Positions 17,418-24,202 of a stretch of 64,000 nucleotides of DNA are shown in pieces. Each line of letters opens with the position of its first letter. Position 1 is the first letter of the stretch. The position numbers were made by a program, and so were the translations under genes. This stretch comes from Cellvibrio sp. UBA7671 (lineage in GTDB: Bacteria; Pseudomonadota; Gammaproteobacteria; Pseudomonadales; Cellvibrionaceae), in assembly GCA_002483145.1 (NCBI GenBank), contig DLHJ01000002.1:1-64000 (forward strand), given 5' to 3'. Below the pieces are notes generated by a model. It was not told where the DNA came from. It did not search any database and saw nothing but the letters and a program-made list of their open reading frames with translations.

Positions 17418-17480
17418 TTTAGGTGCCAATTTGTCGATAAAATGAACACATTTGATGTTTTAGGTGCCATATTGTCGATA
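17418..17480 (+). promoter_or_regulatory. Two direct repeats, candidate enhancer (UAS) sites for a sigma-54 activator
   Basis: Two 22-base copies (17418-17439 and 17459-17480), each TTTAGGTGCCA, two A/T bases, then TTGTCGATA; 20 of 22 bases agree. They are 41 bases apart, close to four helical turns, so they lie on one face of the DNA. They end about 46 bases before a near-perfect sigma-54 promoter, at about -134 to -72 from the inferred start: the usual place for an NtrC/PrsR-type activator. Confidence 0.65.
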
Positions 17481-17525
17481 TGGGTGCCTAATAGAAACAA
17501 TGACTTGAGCGTATTTTTAAGCTAG

Positions 17526-17540
17526 TGGCACCTAAATTGC
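17526..17540 (+). promoter_or_regulatory. Sigma-54 (RpoN) promoter
   Basis: TGGCAC-N5-TTGC, an exact match to the -24/-12 consensus core, with the required ten bases between GG and GC. Transcription would start near 17552, giving a 45-base leader to the TTG start at 17597. Its first 11 bases are also the exact reverse complement of the left half of the upstream repeats. Confidence 0.8.
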
Positions 17541-17596
17541 CTATAGGTATGTGATGCTTTTCTCACATTAATGGGTCTTTGAAGGAGAAGTGCCAG

Positions 17597-18187
17597 TTGA
17601 AACTTCTGTGGAAATTTGTGGCATTAACTATGGTAACTGGCTGGTCCGCCTTATCTGCTTTTGGCGGTGAAATTACATGCCTGCCGGACAATCAGCGAGT
17701 TGCCATATTAAGTGATGCGATTGAATGCAAGACACTTAACTCGGTAAACCTTAATTCACCTGCCCAAATAGATGCGCTTTACGACGATCTCGGCGATCCT
17801 TGGGTCAAAGAAGGTGAGCTTACCGGATCGGGTGCAAATGATTTGTTCACTGTCGTTGCAGATAGCTGGGGCGTTGATGTCGAAGGACAGTGGTATATCG
17901 CGGATTCTTTTTGGGATAACTACAGTCGTGCGGTGATCACCATGCATGTTGGTCACGGTGGTGGTAATCCTGATGCATTTGCCTGGTTGATTACACCGGG
18001 TGAAATCTCGGGTTACTTTTCTTATGAAAGAATTTCGGGTACGGGTGGTGGTTTGTCTAATTTATTCTTGTTCGGATCTGGTGAGCCATTACTGAGAGTC
18101 TCTGAATCCAATATCGCACTCTTGCTGCTAATGGGTTTATGCTCTTTACTCATCTCCCGGCGATGTGCGTCTGTGCGTGTGAAGTAA
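17597..18187 (+). CDS. Secreted PEP-CTERM-like protein with an atypical sorting signal
   Basis: About 196 residues from a TTG at 17597, chosen because GAAGGAGAAG lies just upstream; a TTG at 17579 would put this site inside the gene. An N-terminal signal peptide (MKLLWKFVALTMVTGWSALS) is followed by a 150-residue, glycine-rich and acidic domain ending in GTGGGLSNLFLFGSG, as in many PEP-CTERM proteins. The C-terminus has the tripartite sorting layout: short motif (SES in place of PEP), hydrophobic helix IALLLLMGLCSLLI, then SRRCASVR. PEP-CTERM proteins are processed by exosortase and linked to exopolysaccharide and biofilm. A sigma-54 promoter fits that class. No exosortase gene lies in the window. 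Confidence 0.65.
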   Translation: MKLLWKFVALTMVTGWSALSAFGGEITCLPDNQRVAILSDAIECKTLNSVNLNSPAQIDALYDDLGDPWVKEGELTGSGANDLFTVVADSWGVDVEGQWYIADSFWDNYSRAVITMHVGHGGGNPDAFAWLITPGEISGYFSYERISGTGGGLSNLFLFGSGEPLLRVSESNIALLLLMGLCSLLISRRCASVRVK

Positions 18188-18203
18188 AATGTAATGAGTA
18201 ATG

Positions 18204-18232
18204 AAAGCCGCAGAATCTTCTGCGGCTTTTTT
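18204..18232 (+). terminator. Intrinsic terminator of the PEP-CTERM-like gene
   Basis: AAAGCCGCAGAA and TTCTGCGGCTTT form a perfect 12-base-pair stem, followed by T residues, 16 bases after the stop. Confidence 0.85.
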
Positions 18233-18372
18233 GTTAGTGCTTTTGCATCATTAAAAATAAACTCTCCGTGATGTTTTGTGGCCAGCGGTCACATAAGTGT
18301 CTTAATTTTGTCATAGAATTCCGACGTTATTGAGCGAACTCTCCCCAAGCCCTTTACGAGTGAGATGACACA

Positions 18373-19011
18373 GTGCCAGAACTATTAGCCCCACCTGCCA
18401 AGAACACCTATCACACTTACGGAATTTGGTTGTACACCGAAAAAAGCCGGGAAATTAAAAGCCTCAAAAAAGAGCGCAGCCCAAGTGTACATGGCGATAA
18501 ACATTGGGATTCAAGCTACCTGTTGATGGATTACTTTACCCATAACCCGCTCAAGAAAAAAAGCCGGATATTGGATGTGGGTTGCGGCTGGGGTCCCACC
18601 TCCATTTACCTGGCTAACAGCGGCCACGGCGTTACCGGTTTGGACGTGGACGATGAAGTGTTTGCTTTTTTGGATGTACAAGCCGAACTCAATGGTGTTG
18701 CTGTAAAAACCCGCCAGGGAGCAATGGCCTCTATGAAAAAAGCCGACTTGAGCAAATACGATGTAATTGTCGGTGGCGATATTTGTTTCTGGGATGAATT
18801 GACCGATGAATGGTTTGCAATGCTTAAGCGTGCCGCGAGCGCGGGTGTAAAAAAATTGGTATTAGCCGATCCGGGGCGCAGCCCGTTTTTAAAATTAGTG
18901 GATAAGTGCTACGAGCGTTGGGATTGTGATATGCATACCTGGTACTGTCTGGAGCCCAAGCGGTTTACCGGTAGCTTGTTGATTGTCAATCTGGATAAAA
19001 AAGCAGATTAG
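18373..19011 (+). CDS. Class I SAM-dependent methyltransferase (ETFB-lysine MT-like)
   Basis: A 212-residue methyltransferase. The SAM-binding loop is ILDVGCGWGPTSIYLA (about 65-80), followed by the acidic turn GLDVDDEVF and the post-strand-4 motif VIVGGDICFWDE, which resembles the GD(I/V)FY motif of protein-lysine methyltransferases of the METTL20/ETFBKMT and nicotinamide-methyltransferase-like class. The start is GTG 18373 with GAGTGAG upstream. The target is unknown; a protein lysine is the best guess. It lies alone between a terminator and a convergent flavoprotein gene. Confidence 0.75.
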   Translation: MPELLAPPAKNTYHTYGIWLYTEKSREIKSLKKERSPSVHGDKHWDSSYLLMDYFTHNPLKKKSRILDVGCGWGPTSIYLANSGHGVTGLDVDDEVFAFLDVQAELNGVAVKTRQGAMASMKKADLSKYDVIVGGDICFWDELTDEWFAMLKRAASAGVKKLVLADPGRSPFLKLVDKCYERWDCDMHTWYCLEPKRFTGSLLIVNLDKKAD

Positions 19012-19115
19012 CGGCAAGGTTGGCAAGAGCATCATCCCTGATGCGCTGGGCAATTATTCTGTTCATGAGAAATTCCTTCTCGTGTCGTTATTGTCAGGTC
19101 TTAGTTATTTAGTAC

Positions 19116-20846
19116 TTACACTTCGGTAGATTCGGTTTCAATCAAGCGGGAACCGAATACCTTGGTGTAGTCGAGCTGTGGTTCGGTAGTCTTGTGTTCC
19201 GCCTCTGCAATTTTTTCCATTTCCTTGACGGGGGCTGCAGGAACAAAAGGTGCAACTGGTTTAACGTGCTCATAACGGCCAGATGCGATCACTTCATTTT
19301 CATCCAGTGCCTTTTTCAATATGTGTTGCACTTGTGCGCTGGGTGAATCGGCAGGGCAGGCGATCATATCCATATAATCAATACCCAGGCGATAGGGTGG
19401 CCAACCATTTTCCAAGCCGGTTTTTACCAATTGGCGATAGCAGTTTTTCGCGCGCGCGACATCTTCAGGGTTTTTACGATCAAACAACACTGGAATCGTG
19501 CCTGACAGTGTACGCGATGAGCGTGAAGTTACGGCGAGCAGCGGATCAAATCCATTATCGGTTAAACATTTGCTCATTACTGTGCGATAGCGCTCTACTT
19601 CATCGGATGTAAAAGGCACCAGCGGTGCATACCATAAAATACCAGCGCCATCTTTAGCGGGATGCGAATGCACATCGAGTTTTTTTGCGGTGGGGTCGAG
19701 TGCGTAAGCAATTTTTAAAAACGCAACGATCGGATAACCTTCAACAGTGCCGAGAGTATTCACCAGTGCACCAAAGTGACGGCGCAAGGATGAGAGACCC
19801 CATTGTGGTAAATAATTCTGGATCTTTTGCAGCTGTTTAATTTGGTTCGGGCTAAAACTCCATACGCGACAATTTTTTAACCGGCGGCGAATATCTTTTA
19901 CAGAACCAGCAACTGCCGCACGTGAACCGTATAAGGTTCCCAATCCTGTCCAGGCAGAAATTTTTCGTTCTTTCGCAAGTCGTTTTAAATAATTTGCACG
20001 CGCCTCACCCATTAGGAGCGATGCTAAAGGCGTATCGACTTGAGTGGAGAGAATGCGGCAATCATTCATCATAATAATACCGCCGATACCGGGGATATCT
20101 TCTGCAAGTTTGTTTAGCTCGGATTGGCTATTGATAAAAGCGTCATTGGTTTTCCATTCGAAGACTAAAATTCGGGTAGCTTCCGGTGAACGAGCCAATT
20201 GCACGCGCGCTTTGGTGACTATTCCGAAATTACCTTGCCGTAATAATCCCGCCCATGAATAACCGGTGCCCGCATTCCAGCGCTTGGCCATCTCGGGACA
20301 ATTTAAATCCTGATAGGTGTGGCGAAACTCGGTGCCGTTGCCCCAGTAACCTTCCAATTCACTGATGGCATCAAAGTGATCGGTAATGGGTGTTAAGCCA
20401 TAACCGCCGTCGAGTGCATTGCCGAGAATATTGCCGTTGGGGCCAACGCCGGTGGTGGGAACTAATAAATCCGCACCGCTTTTTTTAATCGCCGCATGTA
20501 AATCCGCTTGGGTAACTCCCGGTTCAATTAATGCGGTAGAGGATTGCACATCGATATATACGCGGCGCAGTTGCGATAAATCCACAATAAAACTGCGGCT
20601 GTCTACGGGTAGCGAAGTACCGTAACCAAAATTGCGTCCGCCACTAATTGGCCAGAGCGGTATTTTAAATTCATTGGCGAGTGCTAATACTTCCTGAATT
20701 GCATCCACTTCTTTAATGACAATGGCACCGGCGGGCAAACGTTGGCTTGCGCCGGTATCTGCTCCGTAATGAAAAGCCGCTTCTTCACGACTCAAGACTT
20801 TGGCACCGGGAATACGCAATACTTCGCTGAAAAAAGAGGTAGTCAT
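19116..20846 (-). CDS. FAD-linked oxidoreductase of the VAO/PCMH family (4-cresol dehydrogenase-like)
   Basis: A 576-residue flavoprotein. The FAD domain has PISGGRNFGYG, VIDLSQLRR-like VDLSQLRRVYID, TGVGPNGNILGNALDGGYG and LLRQGNFGIVTKARVQL, all typical of the vanillyl-alcohol oxidase and p-cresol methylhydroxylase group. The C-terminal substrate domain ends near residue 530, and a 40-residue, lysine/glutamate-rich tail follows. The group oxidises 4-alkylphenols or lignin-derived phenols. No cytochrome subunit gene is next to it, so the electron acceptor is unknown; it might be an oxidase. Start ATG 20846 has GGAAG six bases upstream; ATG 20852 would abut that site. Confidence 0.82.
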   Translation of the reverse strand: MTTSFFSEVLRIPGAKVLSREEAAFHYGADTGASQRLPAGAIVIKEVDAIQEVLALANEFKIPLWPISGGRNFGYGTSLPVDSRSFIVDLSQLRRVYIDVQSSTALIEPGVTQADLHAAIKKSGADLLVPTTGVGPNGNILGNALDGGYGLTPITDHFDAISELEGYWGNGTEFRHTYQDLNCPEMAKRWNAGTGYSWAGLLRQGNFGIVTKARVQLARSPEATRILVFEWKTNDAFINSQSELNKLAEDIPGIGGIIMMNDCRILSTQVDTPLASLLMGEARANYLKRLAKERKISAWTGLGTLYGSRAAVAGSVKDIRRRLKNCRVWSFSPNQIKQLQKIQNYLPQWGLSSLRRHFGALVNTLGTVEGYPIVAFLKIAYALDPTAKKLDVHSHPAKDGAGILWYAPLVPFTSDEVERYRTVMSKCLTDNGFDPLLAVTSRSSRTLSGTIPVLFDRKNPEDVARAKNCYRQLVKTGLENGWPPYRLGIDYMDMIACPADSPSAQVQHILKKALDENEVIASGRYEHVKPVAPFVPAAPVKEMEKIAEAEHKTTEPQLDYTKVFGSRLIETESTEV

Positions 20847-21235
20847 GTTCATCTTCCTTTCAAATGCTGAATGACAAAAATTGCTTGAAGAGCAAAGGTG
20901 GGCTTGTTACTGCTCGCTTAAATATGTTCAAAAATTCGACATTTTTGCGGCAGTCACACAAGCATCAGCAAGAACTATGACAAATCTAAATTTCTTAACG
21001 TTTTCAACGGGTTTAATTATTATTTTGTAGTTGATGCCATCAAATTGACGCTTCAATCCTGTAGTGCGTTTTTAGTTATGGTGATTTAAGCGACAAGGGG
21101 GCAGATTAAAAGCGGGATTGTAATTATAAAAAAGTGTGCATTATTAATTTTGCAGAAGAAGGTAAGTGTGGATAAGTTGCGTGGAGTTTTAATGGATTAA
21201 TAATCAAAAATTATGTGAAGCATTCGGATGGAATA
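20847..21235. other. AT-rich intergenic region between the flavoprotein and dapE genes
   Basis: No coding frame with protein-like content is visible on either strand. It holds the start region of the flavoprotein gene at its left end. Several A/T runs are present, but no clear promoter hexamers with correct spacing could be assigned. Confidence 0.5.
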
Positions 21236-21254
21236 AAGCGAGCATCGCTCGCCT
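21236..21254 (-). terminator. Candidate intrinsic terminator of dapE
   Basis: GCGAGC, a three-base loop and GCTCGC form a six-base-pair GC-rich hairpin. Read on the minus strand it is followed by TTTATT, about 47 bases after the dapE stop. The T-run is short. Confidence 0.5.
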
Positions 21255-21301
21255 TATTATGCTGGATTATTTGCTGTGTGTTTATCAGCAGATCCGTTTG
21301 T

Positions 21302-22441
21302 TTACACTAGCAATTTCTCCAGTGTGCGCTCATAAATTCTAGTCAGCTTATTCAAATCCTCGGCACTAATACATTCATTAACTTTATGGATAGTCGCATT
21401 GATGGGACCAAGCTCAACCACTTGTGCACCTGTGGGGGCAATAAAACGCCCATCGGAAGTACCGCCGGAAGTTGATAATTCGGTATCCAGTCCGGTTTCT
21501 ACTTTAATCGCATCCACCACGGCATTCACCAAATCACCGCGCGGTGTTAAAAACGGTTGGCCGCTTAAAATCCACTGCAGGTCGTAGTTAACCTTGTGCT
21601 TGTTCAAAATCGCTTCGGTGCGCTCACGTAAGATTTGTTCAGTCAATTCTGTAGAAAAACGGAAATTAAATACCACTTCTACTTCACCGGGAATCACGTT
21701 AGTAGCGCCGGTTCCGCCATTGATATTGGATACCTGGAAACTGGTTGCCGGGAAAAATTCATTGCCATTATCCCAATGCTCCGCGGCAAGTTCGGCGAGG
21801 GCAGGGGCGAGCTTATGGATAGGGTTATCGGCCAGGTGTGGATAGGCAACGTGACCTTGGATGCCTTTCACTTTCAAAATCGCGCCGAGCGAACCACGGC
21901 GACCATTTTTAATCACATCGCCGACTACTTTAGTACTGGAAGGCTCACCCACAATACACCAAGTCATTTTGGTGTTTTGCGCTTCCAGCCATTCCACCAC
22001 TTTCACGGTGCCATTAATTGATGGGCCCTCTTCATCACTGGTGATCAAAAATGCAATACGGCCTTTATGGTTAGGGTGTTGCGCAATAAAGTTTTCGCAG
22101 GCTATCACCATACATGCGAGCGAGCCTTTCATATCGGCCGCACCGCGGCCATGCAACATGCCATCAATAATTTGCGGCTCAAAGGGAGGGTTTTTCCAGT
22201 TGGCCTCGGGGCCTGTCGGTACTACATCAGTGTGGCCCGCAAAAGCGAGAAGAGGGCCGCTATCACCACGAATGGCCCAGAAGTTATCCACTTCGCCAAA
22301 GCGTAAACGCGAGGTTTTAAAGCCAATCGCTTCAAGGCGTTTAATCATCATTTCCTGGCAGCCGTCGTCTTCAGGGGTTACCGAGCGGCAGCGGATCAGG
22401 TCGGTGGCGAGTTGCAAAGTGGGGGTTAACGCAGCAGTCAT
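21302..22441 (-). CDS. dapE: Succinyl-diaminopimelate desuccinylase
   Basis: 379 residues from ATG 22441, close to the 375 of E. coli DapE; upstream in-frame starts would add a non-conserved 39 residues overlapping a terminator. It removes succinate from N-succinyl-LL-2,6-diaminopimelate on the way to meso-diaminopimelate and lysine. Di-zinc M20 motifs are visible: [11 protein letters not shown] (His and the following Asp), [11 protein letters not shown] with the bridging aspartate, [13 protein letters not shown] with the catalytic glutamate pair, the GEPSSTK region, and a late [12 protein letters not shown] histidine. It is separated from dapC/dapD by about 7.6 kb. Confidence 0.96.
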   Translation of the reverse strand: MTAALTPTLQLATDLIRCRSVTPEDDGCQEMMIKRLEAIGFKTSRLRFGEVDNFWAIRGDSGPLLAFAGHTDVVPTGPEANWKNPPFEPQIIDGMLHGRGAADMKGSLACMVIACENFIAQHPNHKGRIAFLITSDEEGPSINGTVKVVEWLEAQNTKMTWCIVGEPSSTKVVGDVIKNGRRGSLGAILKVKGIQGHVAYPHLADNPIHKLAPALAELAAEHWDNGNEFFPATSFQVSNINGGTGATNVIPGEVEVVFNFRFSTELTEQILRERTEAILNKHKVNYDLQWILSGQPFLTPRGDLVNAVVDAIKVETGLDTELSTSGGTSDGRFIAPTGAQVVELGPINATIHKVNECISAEDLNKLTRIYERTLEKLLV

Positions 22442-22530
22442 GGTGTCATCCAGCAGTTGGGCATCAATTCGGGAAAAGTTCGCGGTGAATTTTACGCGAT
22501 TTTGCGTCAGATTCGATGAGTCCTGCGGAT

Positions 22531-22569
22531 AAAAAAGCCCCTGCCGCAATTGAGCCAAGGCTGCGGCAG
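22531..22569 (-). terminator. Intrinsic terminator of the small heat-shock operon
   Basis: On the minus strand CTGCCGCA and TGCGGCAG pair (22562-22569 with 22541-22548), then GGGC and six T residues (22531-22536). It lies 20 bases after the stop of the second hsp20 gene. Confidence 0.75.
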
Positions 22570-22589
22570 AGGAGGTGCATTAAAACGCG

Positions 22590-23159
22590 TTAGTTGATGG
22601 GGATACGTTTGGTCTCACTGGCTGGCAACGCCTTGCGCGCGACACTAATGTCCAGCACACCATTTTTCATGCTCGCGTTGATACTGCTCTGGTCACAGTC
22701 ATCGGGCAGCGCCAGCACGCGTTGGAAGCTGCCGTAACTGCGCTCAACGCGATAGTAATGGCGATCTTTCGTTTCAGATTCTTCTTTCTTCTCGCCACGA
22801 ATGGTGAGCACGCCTTTATTGAGCTCAAGGGTAATATCTTTTTCGGTCAGACCGGGCGCTTCCAGGCTGATGTGATATGCCTTCTCATCACTTGCTACAT
22901 TCAGTTTGGCTTGGAAGCCAGCTGCACTGAAAATGCCGTCGTCTGGCCAGCGGGCGTTGAATGCCGGCAGCGAAAAACCGCGAAATGCATCATCAAACAA
23001 TCGATCTATTTCACGATGCAATTGCAGCATCGGGTGCGCTGTGTTTGGAGCGGTTTTCTCCTCGTTTTTTTCCAGATTACGTTTTACGGGAATAGTGGAT
23101 GTTTTATTGGTTTCTTCATGGGTAAACCAATTCCAGGGGTTAAGTTGTTGCAGGTTCAT
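22590..23159 (-). CDS. Small heat-shock protein (Hsp20/alpha-crystallin family)
   Basis: A 189-residue holdase chaperone. A long polar N-terminal arm (1-80) precedes the alpha-crystallin domain (about 85-180): FQAKLNVASDEKAYHISLEAPGLTEKDITLELNKGVLTIRGEK in its first half, RSYGSFQRVLALPDDCD in the middle and NGVLDISVARK near the end. The C-terminal KRIPIN holds the I-x-I oligomer anchor. Such proteins bind unfolding proteins under heat stress. AGGAGG lies ahead of the ATG, with a ROSE-like TTGCT upstream. It is downstream of another hsp20 gene and probably in its operon. Confidence 0.92.
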   Translation of the reverse strand: MNLQQLNPWNWFTHEETNKTSTIPVKRNLEKNEEKTAPNTAHPMLQLHREIDRLFDDAFRGFSLPAFNARWPDDGIFSAAGFQAKLNVASDEKAYHISLEAPGLTEKDITLELNKGVLTIRGEKKEESETKDRHYYRVERSYGSFQRVLALPDDCDQSSINASMKNGVLDISVARKALPASETKRIPIN

Positions 23160-23164
23160 AAATG

Positions 23165-23182
23165 CCTCCTATCGCAAAGCAA
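23165..23182 (-). promoter_or_regulatory. ROSE-like element before the second hsp20 gene
   Basis: On the minus strand, TTTGCTTTGCGATAGGAGG: a U-U-G-C-U motif (23182-23178) faces the Shine-Dalgarno AGGAGG (23170-23165). GCUUU can pair with GAGGC around a seven-base loop. U(U/C)GCU opposite the SD is the hallmark of ROSE RNA thermometers. The pairing is short, so this is a candidate only. Confidence 0.4.
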
Positions 23183-23228
23183 ATATCGCAAAGAAGATGT
23201 CATCACTGCTCAATCAATTGAGTAAATC

Positions 23229-23255
23229 AGCGGGAGCAAAACAATTGCCCCCGCT
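23229..23255 (-). terminator. Hairpin between the two hsp20 genes
   Basis: AGCGGG-A-GCAA pairs with TTGC-C-CCCGCT around a five-base loop (11 positions, one mismatch), 8 bases before the upstream gene's stop in plus coordinates. No T-run follows on the minus strand, so it is more likely an mRNA processing/stabilising hairpin or partial attenuator than a full terminator. Confidence 0.4.
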
Positions 23256-23262
23256 GTATACC

Positions 23263-23733
23263 TTAAGCGGCTTTGCTGGTATCCGCATTGTGTTGGATCA
23301 AGTTTCCGGTGTTGTTAATGGCGATGTTTCTGGGTTTCATCGCCTCCGGAATTTCTTTTACCAAACTGATACTTAACAAGCCGTTATTGAGTTGGGCACC
23401 GGTCACTTCTACGTGGTCGGCCAAGCTGAACTTGCGCTCGAAACTGCGTGTGGCTATGCCCTGATGCAGATACTTGCGCTCCTCTTTACTGTCTTCGGCT
23501 TTTTTACCGCGCACAGTCAGTACGCCGCGCTCGGTTTGGATATCCAACTCGTGTTGCTCAAAGCCCGCCACCGCCAGGGTGATGCCGTAGCGGTTTTCGC
23601 CGGTAACTTCGATGTTGTAAGGTGGATAGCCAGCCGCGCTTTGATCGGCGCGTAGAGCTGTATCTAACAATGCACCTAAACGGTCGAAACCTATGGTGCT
23701 GCGATAGAGGGGAGAGAGATCAATTGCGTTCAT
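23263..23733 (-). CDS. Small heat-shock protein, IbpA type
   Basis: A 156-residue Hsp20 protein from ATG 23733 (GGAGG 7 bases upstream). It resembles IbpA: the N-terminal IDLSPLYRSTIGFDRL motif, PPYNIEVTGENRYGITLAVAGFEQHELDIQ, GVLTVRGKK, HQGIATRSFERKFSLADHVEV, then NGLLSISLVKEIPE. The C-terminal I-x-I motif is RNIAIN. It binds aggregating proteins for later refolding by DnaK/ClpB. A sigma-32 promoter (23815-23842) and a ROSE-like leader precede it. Gene order is hsp20 (this) then hsp20 (22590-23159). Confidence 0.93.
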   Translation of the reverse strand: MNAIDLSPLYRSTIGFDRLGALLDTALRADQSAAGYPPYNIEVTGENRYGITLAVAGFEQHELDIQTERGVLTVRGKKAEDSKEERKYLHQGIATRSFERKFSLADHVEVTGAQLNNGLLSISLVKEIPEAMKPRNIAINNTGNLIQHNADTSKAA

Positions 23734-23807
23734 AAAATATCCTCCGTAGGAAGCGATAGAAAATAAAAACAATTAATAGGTGATGGCTCGCACGCGACAC
23801 CGATCAC
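23734..23807 (-). promoter_or_regulatory. Leader of the small heat-shock operon with a ROSE-like SD hairpin
   Basis: About 74 bases of untranslated leader. Just upstream of the start, CUUCC can pair with the SD GGAGG across a three-base UAC loop. The motif U-C-G-C-U (minus strand, 23756-23752) precedes it, matching the ROSE U(U/C)GCU rule. At low temperature this would mask the ribosome-binding site. Inferred from sequence pairing only. Confidence 0.5.
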
Positions 23808-23814
23808 GTTTCTT

Positions 23815-23842
23815 ATCTAGGGTTACCTCGGCAGGATTCAAG
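23815..23842 (-). promoter_or_regulatory. Sigma-32 heat-shock promoter of the hsp20 operon
   Basis: Read on the minus strand: CTTGAAT (23842-23836), a 13-base spacer, CCCTAGAT (23822-23815), against the consensus CTTGAAA and CCCCATNT. Expected start near 23807. It faces away from a second sigma-32-like promoter at 23921. Confidence 0.65.
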
Positions 23843-23920
23843 TTATTGTTTTAATAATAAATATTTATTCCGTGCTAACTGTTTATAAAAATTTTTACTA
23901 ATATTTTTGTGTAGTGGGAT

Positions 23921-23948
23921 CTTGAACTTTTTATTGGCGTCCCTATCT
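23921..23948 (+). promoter_or_regulatory. Sigma-32 heat-shock promoter toward the small ORF and ABC operon
   Basis: CTTGAAC (23921-23927), a 13-base spacer, CCCTATCT (23941-23948). Six of seven and seven of eight positions fit the consensus, a better match than the divergent hsp20 promoter. Expected start near 23955, about 58 bases before a 21-codon ORF. Confidence 0.65.
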
Positions 23949-24012
23949 AAGCCCGCGTCTTCGTCCACTACGATTGTTTTCTGGGAATTATCCCGTTACT
24001 GAGGAAAAAACA

Positions 24013-24078
24013 ATGTATAACGCGATCACTCAGCTGCGTTCCCGGCGTGCCTTGTATTGGCGTCCGCCGCCAAATTAA
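24013..24078 (+). CDS. Possible 21-residue small protein or leader peptide
   Basis: ATG 24013 follows GAGGAAAAAACA, so a ribosome-binding site with 8-base spacing is present. The frame encodes 21 residues (MYNAITQLRSRRALYW, then RPPPN), basic and ending in prolines. It lies about 58 bases downstream of a strong sigma-32-like promoter and 125 bases before the ABC ATPase gene. I do not recognise it. It may be a heat-induced small protein or a leader peptide for the transporter operon; it could also be chance. Confidence 0.4.
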   Translation: MYNAITQLRSRRALYWRPPPN

Positions 24079-24153
24079 TTCCCCGTTTTCCCAACCGTTT
24101 TGTGCTACTTCCTCGCATGAAGGAAATTGTTACGCCCATTATTTGTGCTGTTT

Positions 24154-24190
24154 TTCATTCGTCCATCTAGTTACTTCATTCGTCTATCCA
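24154..24190 (+). repeat. Short tandem repeat upstream of the ABC operon
   Basis: Two 16-base copies (24154-24169 and 24175-24190) starting TTCATTCGTC, 14 of 16 bases equal, period 21 bases (two helical turns). They lie directly before the GGGAGG ribosome-binding site of the ATPase gene, inside the likely transcript. Role unknown. Confidence 0.45.
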
Positions 24191-24202
24191 AGGGAGGCTT
24201 TT

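Noticed and set aside
17418-17480. Reading the TTTAGGTGCCA repeats as extra sigma-54 promoters on the minus strand
   Set aside because: Each has TGGCAC on the minus strand, but the GC ten bases further on is missing (AC or AT instead).
17418-17540. An insertion-sequence end or MITE, because of direct and inverted copies
   Set aside because: The inverted copy overlaps a functional sigma-54 core, there is no target duplication, and no transposase is present.
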